NCBI RefSeq assembly: GCF_017354945.1
Contig: NZ_CP071503.1
Coordinates: 930,001-994,000 of the forward strand
Direction: 5' to 3'
Length of the DNA stretch: 64,000 nucleotides
Origin: Shewanella avicenniae
GTDB lineage: Bacteria > Pseudomonadota > Gammaproteobacteria > Enterobacterales > Shewanellaceae
In this document: positions 28,735-38,413 of the stretch, one piece after another
Numbering within the stretch: the stretch's first letter is position 1
Layout of the letters: the number at the start of each line of letters is the position of its first letter
Program-made: the position numbers and the translations under genes
The notes under the pieces: model-generated
The model's database searches: none
Told to the model about the DNA's origin: nothing
What the model saw: only the letters and a program-made list of their open reading frames with translations

Positions 28735-29361
28735 TTATAGATTATTAATTAACCGTGTAGGGGTGACGATTAACGGCAGTGGAATATCCCATTCCGCCAC
28801 AGGCAGTTGCTCGTGATGTTGGCAGTCGTGGGCATAGCCAACCGCCAGTGCTGACAGCTGCGGATTAGCCAAGGTGCGATCATAAAAACCACCGCCCATG
28901 CCCATGCGGTTACCCAAATTATCAAACGCCACCAAGGGGGTGAGGATCAGATCCAACTGACGCGGTAATACCAACTGTTGGCTATTGAGTTTGGGTTCCA
29001 GAATACCGAAACGATTTTGCTGCATTGTGGTCTGTGCATCGTAATGCAAAAACAGCAGGTTGCCGTGATTGAACGGATGTAACACGGGCAAACACGTCGC
29101 AATGCCGCGTTGCCATAAGGCCTCAAACAGCGGCGCGGTACTCAGCTCACCATCACAGCTAAAGTAGAGGGCAACCTGACGAATCGCAGGGCGCGCGTCA
29201 ATAATCTCCAGCAAGCGTTGCGAGGCCATCGCCGCCGCTTCGGCTTGAAACTCGGCCGACAAACTACGGCGTTGCTTACGGATTTCCGCTCGTAACTGTT
29301 TGCAGTGCGCTAAACGCTCATCGTGGGGAATTGCGGTGCCAGCAGGAATCGTCAAAATCAA
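28735..29361 (-). CDS. fau: 5-formyltetrahydrofolate cyclo-ligase
   Basis: This 208-residue enzyme converts 5-formyl-THF to 5,10-methenyl-THF with ATP. Conserved segments are 'RKQRRSLSAEFQ' at the N terminus, 'LILTPLVAFDNLGNRMGMGGGFYDR' (binding loop) and 'AVGYAHDCQ'. It follows the 6S RNA gene, the same arrangement as ssrS-ygfA in Escherichia coli. It also fits the folate/one-carbon theme of the downstream gcv operon. Confidence 0.93.
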   Translation of the reverse strand: MILTIPAGTAIPHDERLAHCKQLRAEIRKQRRSLSAEFQAEAAAMASQRLLEIIDARPAIRQVALYFSCDGELSTAPLFEALWQRGIATCLPVLHPFNHGNLLFLHYDAQTTMQQNRFGILEPKLNSQQLVLPRQLDLILTPLVAFDNLGNRMGMGGGFYDRTLANPQLSALAVGYAHDCQHHEQLPVAEWDIPLPLIVTPTRLINNL

Positions 29362-29451
29362 ACTCTCTCAAATGACCGTGAGTTACGGCGGTGATTACCT
29401 TGGCTATCATCGGTGCTTCGGCCGACGAGTGCAAGTTGAGCGCAGAAACGA

Positions 29452-29475
29452 AAAAATCGGCCTTAGCCGATTTTT
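29452..29475 (-). terminator. Hairpin after the 6S RNA gene
   Basis: AAAAATCGGC pairs with GCCGATTTTT around CTTA. It lies 10 bases beyond the 3' end of the 6S RNA on the minus strand. Confidence 0.75.
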
Positions 29476-29485
29476 GAATTGGGAT

Positions 29486-29667
29486 GCTCCCCAGAGTGCC
29501 GTTAGCCGGCGTAAGCCCTTGAACCAGAAGTTCAAGGTCGGGTCACTGATTACATCCTAAGGCTTCTCGGTTCGCGCCGAGCATGCTCAATGTCAGTAAA
29601 AACAGTAACCCTAAGGTCAAAGATATCGGCACAGGGACATTGCCAACTATCGAACACCCCAGGGAGC
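29486..29667 (-). ncRNA. ssrS: 6S RNA (SsrS)
   Basis: The minus strand between zapA and fau, the canonical ssrS place, contains the conserved 6S blocks in order: a closing stem (GCTCCC near 29667 pairing with GGGGAGC near 29486), GCCGATATCTTTGA, the GAGCATGCTCGG segment, CCGAGAAGCCTTA, and the CCTTGAAC / GGTTCAAGG hairpin. At about 182 nucleotides it has the usual size. 6S RNA mimics an open promoter and sequesters sigma-70 RNA polymerase in stationary phase. Ends are placed by the closing stem and may be off by a few bases. Confidence 0.92.
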
Positions 29668-29709
29668 AAATTCGGGGTTGAGCCAAAAGGCTCGTTACAC
29701 ATTATTAGT

Positions 29710-30018
29710 TTAGTCTGCTCTATCGCTGCGCTCAACCAGCGCTTGCTCTAGGGTAGACTGCAACAACAGAATACGTTGATCCATTTGTTGCATATAATCT
29801 TGATTCTTTTGCTTTTCTGTCAGCAGTTCGTGGCCAATATTTAATGCAGCCATTACTAATAAATCTTCTCTGCTGAGACTGTTAGTTCGGCCTTTTAGCT
29901 GCGTTAACTGCTGCTCAATATTGTGTGCCACTAACCTCAGAGCCTTTTCTTGCCCTGCGGGACAAGCAATTGAGTAGCTGCGTCCCATCAAGGTGATATC
30001 TACAGCGTTAATACTCAT
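29710..30018 (-). CDS. zapA: Cell division protein ZapA
   Basis: This 102-residue cytoplasmic protein binds and bundles FtsZ filaments at midcell. ATG at 30018 (MSINAVDITLMGRSYSIACP) is chosen over an upstream in-frame extension because it matches the family N terminus. 'LVAHNIEQQLTQLK' and 'EDLLVMAALNIGHELL' match ZapA, and the C-terminal half is a coiled coil. It lies upstream of ssrS and fau in the same direction, as in E. coli. Confidence 0.92.
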   Translation of the reverse strand: MSINAVDITLMGRSYSIACPAGQEKALRLVAHNIEQQLTQLKGRTNSLSREDLLVMAALNIGHELLTEKQKNQDYMQQMDQRILLLQSTLEQALVERSDRAD

Positions 30019-30250
30019 TTTCGACAATCTTCCTATTGCCCGGCGTCTGAGGCGGACTATAAAGGCCTGCGTTTTAAAGTGCAAGTGACGAAAGCTGAAC
30101 CGACGAGCAATCTGTTATTGATTGATGTTTCACTGAACAGATTCAGCACATAAGACCACTTAACCCTCGCAGTTTTCAGGCTTTACCTTGGTCAGCTTGG
30201 CCAACTCTGATAGCATTGCCGATGTAATTTACTCATTGAGATTGTGGGAT

Positions 30251-30826
30251 ATGGCGACTCCTCCTTCATTGCAGATTGATAAGCTGCGTGAACAGTTAGA
30301 CTGTGCCGAAATCGGCCAACATCCAGTAGAAGTGCATGGCGCTCTGGTGGGCATTATTTGTGGCGGTGCAGCGGCAACAGATTGGCTGCAGCCTATGTGC
30401 GAATTGATGAATGATGGCAAACAGTTGCCAAGCGCGCTGAGCAGCTTGATCCAAGATATGCATCAAGATGTGGCTGCCCGCTTAGCTGACCCTGAGTTTG
30501 GCTTCACCCTACTGTTGCCAGAAGAGGAAGAACCGCTCGCCTCTCGGTTAGAAGCGCTGTCACTGTGGACCCAAAGTTTCCTCACTGGTATCGCGGTGGT
30601 GCAACCTAAACTGAATCAATCCTCTGAAGATGTGCGCGATGTGATCCGCGACTTGGCTGAAATCACCCAAGTGGATCTCGACGTTGGCGAGGATGAAGAA
30701 AGCGAAAGCGCCTTCCAAGAGTTATTAGAATTTGTCCGCATGTCGGCCATTCTCTGTTTTGCTGAGTTTGTGCTGCATGCGCAAGCCAGTGTCAGTGCCG
30801 AACAAGACAAAGGCATTTTGCATTAA
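30251..30826 (+). CDS. ygfB: YgfB family protein (UPF0149)
   Basis: This 191-residue protein starts at ATG 30251 (MATPPSLQIDKLREQL); an in-frame TTG 21 codons earlier is less likely. 'EVHGALVGIICGGA' and the acidic C-terminal helix are UPF0149/YgfB features. In Pseudomonas a homologue interferes with AlpA anti-termination; function here is not shown. It is divergent from zapA and first in the ygfB-ubiH-ubiI cluster. Confidence 0.88.
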   Translation: MATPPSLQIDKLREQLDCAEIGQHPVEVHGALVGIICGGAAATDWLQPMCELMNDGKQLPSALSSLIQDMHQDVAARLADPEFGFTLLLPEEEEPLASRLEALSLWTQSFLTGIAVVQPKLNQSSEDVRDVIRDLAEITQVDLDVGEDEESESAFQELLEFVRMSAILCFAEFVLHAQASVSAEQDKGILH

Positions 30827-30862
30827 GGAGTACAGGCCGTTTATGGCGGCCTGAAAATCGAC

Positions 30863-32110
30863 ATGGATTCAAACGCCAACTTGACTCAAGTAGATGTTGC
30901 GATTGTCGGCGGTGCAATGGTGGGCGCAACCACCGCATTGGGGTTAGCCCAGCAAGCTAAGCGCTGTGGTAAACCGTTAAAGATTGCCCTCATTGAAGCG
31001 CATCAATCCGGTCAACAAGATTCCGGTTTTGATGCCCGCGCCATCGCCGTTGCTGATGGCTCTATCTTCGCCTTATCCCAACTGGGTATTTGGCAAAGCC
31101 TTGCTAAACTCGGTACGCCAATCCGCGATATTCACGTATCAGACCGTGGCCATTTCGGCATGACCGAAATTAACGCTCAACGCTTTGGCTTGGACGCGCT
31201 CGGGCAGGTGATTGAACTCAGCCGTGCAGGCCAAGTGTTAGAAGCCTTGCTCACAAAAAGCGGCATTGAATACTACTGCCCAGCGACACTGGCCAGTATT
31301 CACAGCGAACAACAGCATCACACGCTGACCCTCGATAACGGCCAGCAGCTGCAATGCAAACTGCTGATCGCCGCTGACGGCCTCAACTCTAAAGTGCGTG
31401 AACTGCAACAGCTGCCGCTTGAGGTCAGTGAGTTTGGTCAAAGCGCCATTATCGCCAATATCAGCGTCAGCCAGCCGCACCACAACATGGCGTGGGAACG
31501 TTTCACCGAAAACGGCCCGATTGCCTTGCTGCCGATGGCTGATAGTGACGGCAAACCACGCTTATCGTTAGTGTGGGCGATGGCAACGCCGCTGCTTGAA
31601 CGTCACCTAGCCATGAGCGATAGCGAATTTCTTAGCGCGTTGCAGCAAGCCTTTGGCAATCGCGCCGGTAACTTTTTAAAACTAGGTGAACGCCACTGTT
31701 ATCCGCTGGCATTATCGCTGATGCCGCGCCCTGCGTATCATCGCACTGTCTATCTCGGCAACGCCGCGCAAACTCTGCACCCGATCGCGGGGCAAGGTTT
31801 TAACCTCGGTATGCGCGATGTGATGGCCTTGGTGGATGCGGTGGGCGATGGCTTGGCACAAGATCAGGATCTGGGAGGCGTTCAGCTTATCCATCACTAC
31901 TTGCAAAGTCGTGAGCAAGACCGCCGCGAAACCATCGCCAGTATTGAACTGCTGGTGCGTGGATTCTCGAATCAATACTGGCCGCTAGTGGCTGGGCGCA
32001 ATCTTGGCTTACGCATGCTGTCTTGGTTACCACCGCTGAAAACTCCGGTCGCACGCCGCGCCATGGGGTGGCAAGGTCGGCAGCAATCTCGTTCTCAAGC
32101 AAGGAGCTGA
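30863..32110 (+). CDS. ubiH: 2-octaprenyl-6-methoxyphenol hydroxylase UbiH
   Basis: This 415-residue FAD-dependent monooxygenase acts in ubiquinone synthesis. It shows the Rossmann motif 'VAIVGGAMVGATTALGLA', the 'DGLNSKVREL' NAD(P)H/FAD segment and the 'GNAAQTLHPIAGQGFNLGMRD' FAD motif of UbiH/UbiF/COQ6 enzymes. It lies 36 bases after ygfB and 2 bases before ubiI. Assignment to UbiH rather than UbiF follows the ygfB-ubiH-visC order known in E. coli. Confidence 0.92.
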   Translation: MDSNANLTQVDVAIVGGAMVGATTALGLAQQAKRCGKPLKIALIEAHQSGQQDSGFDARAIAVADGSIFALSQLGIWQSLAKLGTPIRDIHVSDRGHFGMTEINAQRFGLDALGQVIELSRAGQVLEALLTKSGIEYYCPATLASIHSEQQHHTLTLDNGQQLQCKLLIAADGLNSKVRELQQLPLEVSEFGQSAIIANISVSQPHHNMAWERFTENGPIALLPMADSDGKPRLSLVWAMATPLLERHLAMSDSEFLSALQQAFGNRAGNFLKLGERHCYPLALSLMPRPAYHRTVYLGNAAQTLHPIAGQGFNLGMRDVMALVDAVGDGLAQDQDLGGVQLIHHYLQSREQDRRETIASIELLVRGFSNQYWPLVAGRNLGLRMLSWLPPLKTPVARRAMGWQGRQQSRSQARS

Positions 32111-32112
32111 GC

Positions 32113-33327
32113 ATGTTCAAAACACAAAGTTATGATGTGGCCGTGATTGGCGGCGGCATGGTGGGGCTCGCCACCGCATGCGGTCTTGCCAAATCTGGAT
32201 TAGATGTGGTGGTGATTGATAGCAGCGCCGCTGCGCCTGTCAGCGGTGAGCCACGGCTGCGCGTCAGCGCCATCAATAAAGCCAGTCAAGCACTGCTGCA
32301 ACACTTAGGTGCGTGGAGCAATATTCCAACCGCACGCTTAGCGCCGTATAGCAAAATGGACGTGTGGGAAAAAGACGGCATGGGCGCGATTCAATTTGAT
32401 GCCGCTGCGGTGAGTGCTGACTCACTCGGCACCATTATTGAAAACGACGCAATCCATTACGCTTTAGCCCAAGCGGCTGCTGAGTACGACAACCTGCGCC
32501 TGCTCGAAAACGAAAAAGTGCGCCAGCTGGCCTTTGGTGAACGCGAAGCCTGGATCACCCTAGAACGGGGCGACAGCATTAGCGCTGCCTTGGTGGTGGC
32601 GGCTGATGGCGCTAATTCTTGGGTGCGGCAGCAGTGCCAAATTCCGCTGACATTTTGGGATTATGACCATCAAGCGATTGTGGCGACCATCAAAACGCAA
32701 CTGCCGCATGGCGGTTGTGCGCGGCAGGTGTTTTCAGCCGATGGGCCATTAGCTTTTTTACCTCTGTATGGTGCCAACCTGTGCTCAATTGTATGGTCGG
32801 TACCGCCAGAAAAAGCCGAACAGCTATTAGCGTTAGATGCGGCGAGCTTCAGTAAAGCACTGACCGCTGCGTTTGATGGCAAACTTGGCTTATGCGAACT
32901 GCAAAGCGAACGTCACTCCTTCCCGTTGCGGATGCGTTTTGCGCGTCACTTTGCTCAACATCGGTTGGTATTGGCCGGTGACGCGGCGCATACCATTCAT
33001 CCGTTGGCCGGGCAGGGCGTTAACCTCGGTTTCCTTGATGCTGGCGCGATTGTCGATGAGATCGCCAAACTGCACGATGAAGGCAAAGATATCGGCGCCT
33101 ACGAAAACCTGCGCCCGCTTGAGCGCTGGCGTAAAGCGGAAGCGATGGAGATGATTGCCGCAATGGAAGGCTTCCATCGCCTGTTTGCTGGCAGCAATCC
33201 GCTTAAAAAAGCGATCCGCGATATCGGCTTAAACTTGGTTAATAGTGTTTCAGGAATGAAAACACTGTTCATACAACAGGCCATGGGACATAAATTCAAG
33301 TTACCGCGCTTATGTAAGCCTGATTAA
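32113..33327 (+). CDS. ubiI: Ubiquinone C5-hydroxylase UbiI (VisC)
   Basis: This is a 404-residue FAD monooxygenase of the same family as the upstream gene. ATG at 32113 follows AAGGAG. Motifs are 'VAVIGGGMVGLATACGLAKSG', 'DGANSWVRQ' and 'GDAAHTIHPLAGQGVNLGFLD'. UbiI performs the C5 hydroxylation of the quinone ring. The terminator at 33358-33397 ends the cluster. Confidence 0.92.
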   Translation: MFKTQSYDVAVIGGGMVGLATACGLAKSGLDVVVIDSSAAAPVSGEPRLRVSAINKASQALLQHLGAWSNIPTARLAPYSKMDVWEKDGMGAIQFDAAAVSADSLGTIIENDAIHYALAQAAAEYDNLRLLENEKVRQLAFGEREAWITLERGDSISAALVVAADGANSWVRQQCQIPLTFWDYDHQAIVATIKTQLPHGGCARQVFSADGPLAFLPLYGANLCSIVWSVPPEKAEQLLALDAASFSKALTAAFDGKLGLCELQSERHSFPLRMRFARHFAQHRLVLAGDAAHTIHPLAGQGVNLGFLDAGAIVDEIAKLHDEGKDIGAYENLRPLERWRKAEAMEMIAAMEGFHRLFAGSNPLKKAIRDIGLNLVNSVSGMKTLFIQQAMGHKFKLPRLCKPD

Positions 33328-33357
33328 ATCTTCTAATCTGGCCACACAAATCCAGAT

Positions 33358-33397
33358 AAAAGCCCAAAATATTTTAATATTCTGGGCTTTTATTTTG
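33358..33397 (+). terminator. ubiI terminator
   Basis: AAAAGCCCA (33358-33366) pairs with TGGGCTTTT (33383-33391), with an inner ATATT/AATAT extension, then ATTTT. Confidence 0.88.
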
Positions 33398-33580
33398 CTC
33401 ATTAACTCGCCAATAGTGTGATACTAATCATCTGTCGCATTAAAAAAACTAATCTACAATAGATCGGATTAGAAATTTAACCTGTATAACGAAATCGCAC
33501 GCAGTTTATACTCGGTGAGCATTTTAACCCTGTGTCAGCAGGATAAGAAAACCGCAAGCCCCGACAGAGAAGGGATAACA

Positions 33581-34675
33581 ATGGCTAATAAAACTGTTCT
33601 CTACCAAAAGCACTTGGAAGCCAACGCGAAGATGGTCGACTTCCACGGCTGGGATATGCCCCTCAACTACGGTTCCCAAATTGAGGAACACCATGCTGTG
33701 CGTCAAGACGCAGGCATGTTCGACGTATCGCATATGACAGTGGTAGATATTGAAGGTGATAACGCTAAAGCCTTTTTGCGTTATCTGTTGGCGAATGATG
33801 TCGCCAAACTGAAAGTACCGGGTAAAGCACTCTACAGCGGCATGCTGAATGAAGATGCTGGCGTGATCGACGACTTGATCACCTACTACCTGACTGACAC
33901 TTACTACCGCGTGGTGGTGAACTCTGCGACCCGCGAAAAAGATTTAGCGTGGATCAACAAGCAAGCAGAAGCCTTTGGCGTGAGCGTGATTGAACGTCCA
34001 CAGCTGGCGATGATTGCTGTTCAAGGCCCGAACGCCAAAGCCAAAGCGGCCACTGTGTTCACTGCAGCACAAAATGCTGCCGTTGAAGGCATGAAGCCGT
34101 TCTTCGGTGTGCAAGCTGGCACTTTGTTTATCGCTACCACAGGTTATACCGGTGAAGCTGGCTACGAAATCATGGTGCCAGAAGCCGATGCCCCAGCCCT
34201 GTGGCAAGCACTGCTTGAAGCAGGCGTTAAGCCAGCCGGTTTAGGTGCACGCGATACCCTGCGTTTAGAAGCAGGCATGAACCTCTATGGTCAAGATATG
34301 GATGAAACCATCAATCCATTAGCCGCCAACATGGGCTGGACCATTGCATGGGAACCAAGCGACCGTGACTTTATCGGCCGTGCGGCACTGACAGAAATCC
34401 AAGCGGCTGGCACTGAAAAGCTGGTCGGTTTGGTCATGGAACAAAAAGGTGTACTGCGCCACGATATGCCTGTGTACTTCACCGATGCAAACGGTGTAGA
34501 ACATGCTGGCATTATCACCAGTGGTACATTCTCCCCCACATTAGGCTATTCTATTGCGATGGCACGGGTTCCAAACGCAATCGGGGATTCTGCTGAAGTG
34601 GAAATGCGTAAAAAGCGCGTCGCTGTTAAAGTGATAGCGCCAAGTTTTGTGCGCAACGGAAAACAAGCTTTCTGA
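33581..34675 (+). CDS. gcvT: Aminomethyltransferase (glycine cleavage T-protein)
   Basis: This 364-residue T-protein releases ammonia from the aminomethyl group on GcvH and passes the one-carbon unit to tetrahydrofolate. ATG at 33581 follows AGAAGGG. '[23 protein letters not shown]', 'FDVSHM' and '[18 protein letters not shown]' are GcvT signatures. It is first in the gcvT-gcvH-gcvP operon. I looked for a glycine riboswitch in the 180 bases upstream and did not see its conserved core. Confidence 0.95.
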   Translation: MANKTVLYQKHLEANAKMVDFHGWDMPLNYGSQIEEHHAVRQDAGMFDVSHMTVVDIEGDNAKAFLRYLLANDVAKLKVPGKALYSGMLNEDAGVIDDLITYYLTDTYYRVVVNSATREKDLAWINKQAEAFGVSVIERPQLAMIAVQGPNAKAKAATVFTAAQNAAVEGMKPFFGVQAGTLFIATTGYTGEAGYEIMVPEADAPALWQALLEAGVKPAGLGARDTLRLEAGMNLYGQDMDETINPLAANMGWTIAWEPSDRDFIGRAALTEIQAAGTEKLVGLVMEQKGVLRHDMPVYFTDANGVEHAGIITSGTFSPTLGYSIAMARVPNAIGDSAEVEMRKKRVAVKVIAPSFVRNGKQAF

Positions 34676-34697
34676 ATTACGGTAAAGGAAAACAATA

Positions 34698-35087
34698 ATG
34701 AGCGATATTCCTAACGAATTATTCTACACCGCTTCTCACGAGTGGGTTCGCAAAGAAGAAGATGGTAGCTACACAGTGGGTATCACCGAGCACGCCCAAG
34801 AGCTGCTGGGCGATATGGTGTTTGTTGAACTGCCAGAAGTGGGCGACACCCTGAGCGCAGGCGACGACTGTGCCGTGGCTGAATCTGTAAAAGCCGCTTC
34901 TGACATCTACGCGCCAATCTCTGGTGAAGTGGTTGCCGTAAACGAAGCGTTAGAAGATAGCCCTGAGCTGGTAAACAGCGAGCCATATGCTGACGGTTGG
35001 TTCTTCCGTATTAAGCCATCTGATGACGGCGACTTGGAAAACCTGCTTGATGCAGAAGCCTATCAGGCTGTTATCGACGAAGAGTAA
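34698..35087 (+). CDS. gcvH: Glycine cleavage system H-protein
   Basis: This 129-residue lipoyl carrier shuttles the aminomethyl intermediate between P, T and L proteins. The lipoylated lysine lies in '[17 protein letters not shown]' (about residue 65), preceded by '[13 protein letters not shown]'. It starts 22 bases after gcvT with AAAGGA as ribosome binding site. Confidence 0.96.
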   Translation: MSDIPNELFYTASHEWVRKEEDGSYTVGITEHAQELLGDMVFVELPEVGDTLSAGDDCAVAESVKAASDIYAPISGEVVAVNEALEDSPELVNSEPYADGWFFRIKPSDDGDLENLLDAEAYQAVIDEE

Positions 35088-35100
35088 GCGTCGATGCCAA

Positions 35101-35128
35101 CGAAGCCCCAACTCAGGGGCTTCGTTTG
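35101..35128 (+). terminator. Hairpin between gcvH and gcvP
   Basis: CGAAGCCCC pairs with GGGGCTTCG around AACTCA, followed by TTTGTTTG. It may attenuate transcription into gcvP. Confidence 0.8.
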
Positions 35129-35202
35129 TTTGAACAAGATTAGATCGATACCTCGTCTCCCCCTACAGACGCATATCGGCGACAAGTGGAAACAATAGTC
35201 AA

Positions 35203-38091
35203 ATGACCAAGCAAACTCTCGCTCAGCTCGAGCAACACGATCTGTTTATTCGCCGCCATATCGGTGCTGATGCTGACCAACAGCAACAGATGCTGAATTA
35301 TGTTGGCGCGGATTCTCTGGAAGATCTCACCGCACAAATCGTGCCGGAAGCTATTCGTCTTGGCCGTGAACTGGCACTGGATGACTCATGCACCGAAGCC
35401 GCAGGTACTGAATGCCTGCGTGAGATTGCCGCCAAAAATAAGGTGTTTAAAAGCTATATCGGTATGGGCTACTACGGTACTGAAGTACCAAAAGTTATCC
35501 TGCGCAACGTGCTGGAAAACCCAGGTTGGTACACCGCTTACACCCCTTATCAGCCAGAGATTGCTCAAGGTCGTTTAGAAGCGATTCTGAACTACCAACA
35601 GATGTCGATGGATTTGACTGGTCTGGATCTCGCCTCAGCATCACTGCTGGATGAAGCCACAGCCGCTGCTGAAGCAATGGCACTGGCTAAGCGTGTATCT
35701 AAGGCTAAAAATGCCAACATCTTCTTTGTCGCTGATGATGTATTCCCACAAACCATCGACGTGGTCAAAACCCGCGCCGAATGTTTTGGTTTTGAAGTCG
35801 TAGTTGGCCCGGCTGACACCGCCGCTGATTACGAGCTGTTTGGCGCCCTGTTCCAATACACCAACAAGCTGGGTGCGATTGGCGATTACGCCGCGCTGTT
35901 TGCCAAACTGCAAGAGAAGAAAGCCATTATCACTGTAGCCGCAGACATCATGTCGCTGGTGCTGTTGAAATCACCGGGCGCAATTGGTGCTGACGTAGTG
36001 TTTGGTTCGGCGCAACGCTTTGGCGTGCCAATGGGCTTTGGTGGTCCACACGCAGCATTCTTTGTCACTAAAGATGCCCACAAGCGTTCAATGCCAGGCC
36101 GTATTATCGGTGTATCAAAAGATACTCGCGGTAACAGCGCGCTGCGTATGGCAATGCAAACCCGTGAGCAACATATCCGCCGCGAAAAAGCTAACTCAAA
36201 CATCTGTACTGCACAGATCCTGCTGGCCAACATGGCATCGTTCTACGCGGTTTATCATGGCCCACAAGGTCTGAAAACCATCGCTGAGCGCATTCACCGT
36301 TTGACCGACATTCTGGCGGCTGGCTTAAGCGCCAAAGGCGTGAGCCTCACTAACAGCACTTGGTTCGACACCCTGACGTTCACCGTTGCGGATGTTGATG
36401 CGGTAGTTGCCCGTGCGGCAGCGGCTGAAGTGAACCTGCGTGTTGATGCTGAAGGCACACTGGGTGTCAGCTTGGCTGAAACCACCACTCGCGCTGATAT
36501 CGCTGAACTGTTCGATATCATCCTCGGTGCAGGTCATGGTTTGGATGTCGCCGCGCTGGATAGCGACATTGTTGCTAATGGCATCGCGTCTATCCCTGAG
36601 CACTTAGTGCGTGAAGATGCGATTCTGACTCACCCAACCTTCAATCAGTATCACAGCGAAACTGAGATGATGCGTTATATCAAACGTCTTGAAGACAAAG
36701 ACTTAGCGCTGAATCACTCAATGATTTCTCTGGGTTCATGCACCATGAAGCTGAACGCAGCGGTGGAAATGATCCCAGTCAGCTGGCCTGAATTTGCCAA
36801 CATGCACCCATTCTGCCCACAAGATCAGGCACAAGGTTACACCCAACTGGTGAACGAACTGTCTGATTGGTTGGTGGAAATCACCGGTTACGATGCCGTG
36901 TGTATGCAGCCGAACTCAGGCGCACAAGGCGAATACGCTGGTTTGTTGGCGATTAAGAAATACTACGAAGCCAACGGCCAAGCACACCGCGACGTGTGTT
37001 TGATCCCACACTCAGCTCACGGCACTAACCCAGCATCAGCCCAGCTGGCGGGTATGAAAGTGGTCGTGGTTGAATGTGACAAGCAAGGTAACGTTGATAT
37101 GGCCGATCTGCGCGCACGCGCTGCAGAAGTGGCTGACAACTTAGCTTGTATCATGATCACTTACCCATCGACTCACGGCGTGTATGAAGAATCTGTGCGC
37201 GAAATCTGCGATATCGTGCATCAACATGGCGGTCAGGTGTACCTCGATGGCGCCAACATGAACGCGCAGGTGGGCATTACTGCACCGGGCTTTATCGGCG
37301 CTGACGTATCGCACCTTAACCTGCATAAGACCTTTGCTATCCCTCATGGGGGCGGCGGTCCAGGTATGGGTCCTATCGGTGTTAAGGCACACTTGGCACC
37401 GTTCGTCGCTGGTCACTCAGTGGTAAAACTGGGCAAAGCAAGCGACAACAACGGCGCAGTATCTGCGGCGCAATACGGTAGTGCGGGCATCCTGCCAATC
37501 AGCTGGATGTACATCAAGCTGCTGGGCGCGAAAGGCTTACGTCTGTCGACCCAAACCGCCATGCTGAACGCTAACTACTTGGCCAAAAAGCTGTCTGAGC
37601 ACTATCCAGTGTTGTACCGTGGCCGTAACGACCGCGTGGCGCACGAATGTATTATCGACCTGCGTCCTCTAAAAGAAGCATCAGGCGTGACTGAAATGGA
37701 TATCGCTAAGCGTTTGAACGACTACGGTTTCCATGCGCCAACCATGAGCTTCCCAGTAGCGGGTACGCTGATGATTGAGCCAACCGAGTCTGAATCAAAA
37801 GTGGAATTGGATCGCTTTATTGAAGCGATGGTGTCTATCCGTGGCGAAATCGCCAAAGTGGAAGCCGGCGAGTGGCCAGCGGATAACAACCCGCTGCACA
37901 ATGCGCCGCACACTATGGCGGATATCATGGACCCAACGTTTGATGAGCGTCCTTACAGCCGTGAACTGGCGGTGTTCCCAAGCGCGGCAGTACGTGCCAA
38001 TAAGTTTTGGCCGACGGTTAATCGTATTGATGACGTTTTCGGGGACAGGAACCTTCACTGTAGTTGTGTACCTGTTTCTGAGTACAAATAA
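35203..38091 (+). CDS. gcvP: Glycine dehydrogenase (decarboxylating), P-protein
   Basis: This 962-residue homodimeric-type P-protein decarboxylates glycine with PLP and loads the aminomethyl group on GcvH. '[14 protein letters not shown]' starts the fold; the PLP lysine is in '[19 protein letters not shown]'. Most of the gene uses strongly biased host codons (CGT, GGT, GAA), but from about 38,037 the codons switch to GGG, AGG, CTT, AGT, GTA and CCT while still encoding the conserved end GDRNL-CSC-P. The residue before CSC is His, where homologues I recall have Phe or another hydrophobic residue. This looks like a 3' end replaced by incoming DNA. Confidence 0.95.
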   Translation: MTKQTLAQLEQHDLFIRRHIGADADQQQQMLNYVGADSLEDLTAQIVPEAIRLGRELALDDSCTEAAGTECLREIAAKNKVFKSYIGMGYYGTEVPKVILRNVLENPGWYTAYTPYQPEIAQGRLEAILNYQQMSMDLTGLDLASASLLDEATAAAEAMALAKRVSKAKNANIFFVADDVFPQTIDVVKTRAECFGFEVVVGPADTAADYELFGALFQYTNKLGAIGDYAALFAKLQEKKAIITVAADIMSLVLLKSPGAIGADVVFGSAQRFGVPMGFGGPHAAFFVTKDAHKRSMPGRIIGVSKDTRGNSALRMAMQTREQHIRREKANSNICTAQILLANMASFYAVYHGPQGLKTIAERIHRLTDILAAGLSAKGVSLTNSTWFDTLTFTVADVDAVVARAAAAEVNLRVDAEGTLGVSLAETTTRADIAELFDIILGAGHGLDVAALDSDIVANGIASIPEHLVREDAILTHPTFNQYHSETEMMRYIKRLEDKDLALNHSMISLGSCTMKLNAAVEMIPVSWPEFANMHPFCPQDQAQGYTQLVNELSDWLVEITGYDAVCMQPNSGAQGEYAGLLAIKKYYEANGQAHRDVCLIPHSAHGTNPASAQLAGMKVVVVECDKQGNVDMADLRARAAEVADNLACIMITYPSTHGVYEESVREICDIVHQHGGQVYLDGANMNAQVGITAPGFIGADVSHLNLHKTFAIPHGGGGPGMGPIGVKAHLAPFVAGHSVVKLGKASDNNGAVSAAQYGSAGILPISWMYIKLLGAKGLRLSTQTAMLNANYLAKKLSEHYPVLYRGRNDRVAHECIIDLRPLKEASGVTEMDIAKRLNDYGFHAPTMSFPVAGTLMIEPTESESKVELDRFIEAMVSIRGEIAKVEAGEWPADNNPLHNAPHTMADIMDPTFDERPYSRELAVFPSAAVRANKFWPTVNRIDDVFGDRNLHCSCVPVSEYK

Positions 38092-38170
38092 CATTTTAAA
38101 TCATGATCACATCAATTGTAGTTGGATACCGCTGCATTGTAGTTGGAAACAGCAATTGAAGTTGGAAACT
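38059..38170 (+). repeat. Four direct repeats of a TGTAGTTG-type motif at the gcvP 3' end
   Basis: TGTAGTTGTGTACC lies inside gcvP (38059, its Cys-Ser-Cys-Val codons). TGTAGTTGGATACC (38117), TGTAGTTGGAAACA (38138) and TGAAGTTGGAAACT (38157) follow, the last three spaced about 20 bases apart and each preceded by ATT or AAT. Size, spacing and leading TGT resemble transposase (TnsB-type) binding sites at a transposon end, but decayed attachment sites are also possible. Confidence 0.75.
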
Positions 38171-38184
38171 CGATAGCCTAAGAA

Positions 38185-38209
38185 GGCGAACCAAATGGTT
38201 CGCCTTTTT
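38185..38209 (+). terminator. Terminator downstream of gcvP
   Basis: GGCGAACCA (38185-38193) pairs with TGGTTCGCC (38196-38204), followed by TTTTT. It lies beyond the repeats, 94 bases after the gcvP stop. Confidence 0.88.
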
Positions 38210-38285
38210 GCTATGTCGCCTTCCCGAATTGTTCATGCCCCATTCCAAGCTAGCGCACTTATCCGTCAGATTTGCGGCTAAGTAC

Positions 38286-38314
38286 TTGACATATTTTTTC
38301 TAATCAGTTTAGTG
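38286..38314 (+). promoter_or_regulatory. Candidate promoter of the ABC-3C operon
   Basis: A perfect -35 hexamer TTGACA at 38286-38291 is followed about 16 bases later by TTTAGT, a weak -10. It lies about 100 bases before the first start codon of the operon. Confidence 0.35.
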
Positions 38315-38413
38315 TCTAGTGCACTGAGTGCTTACCACGGTATATTTTTTAAGTAAAATATAGGAAGATAATAAGCAGAATAATAATTTTAAATTTGGAT
38401 GACTTATATATAG

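Noticed and set aside
33398..33580. Glycine riboswitch upstream of gcvT
   Set aside because: The conserved paired aptamer cores were looked for and not seen; only a short leader is present.
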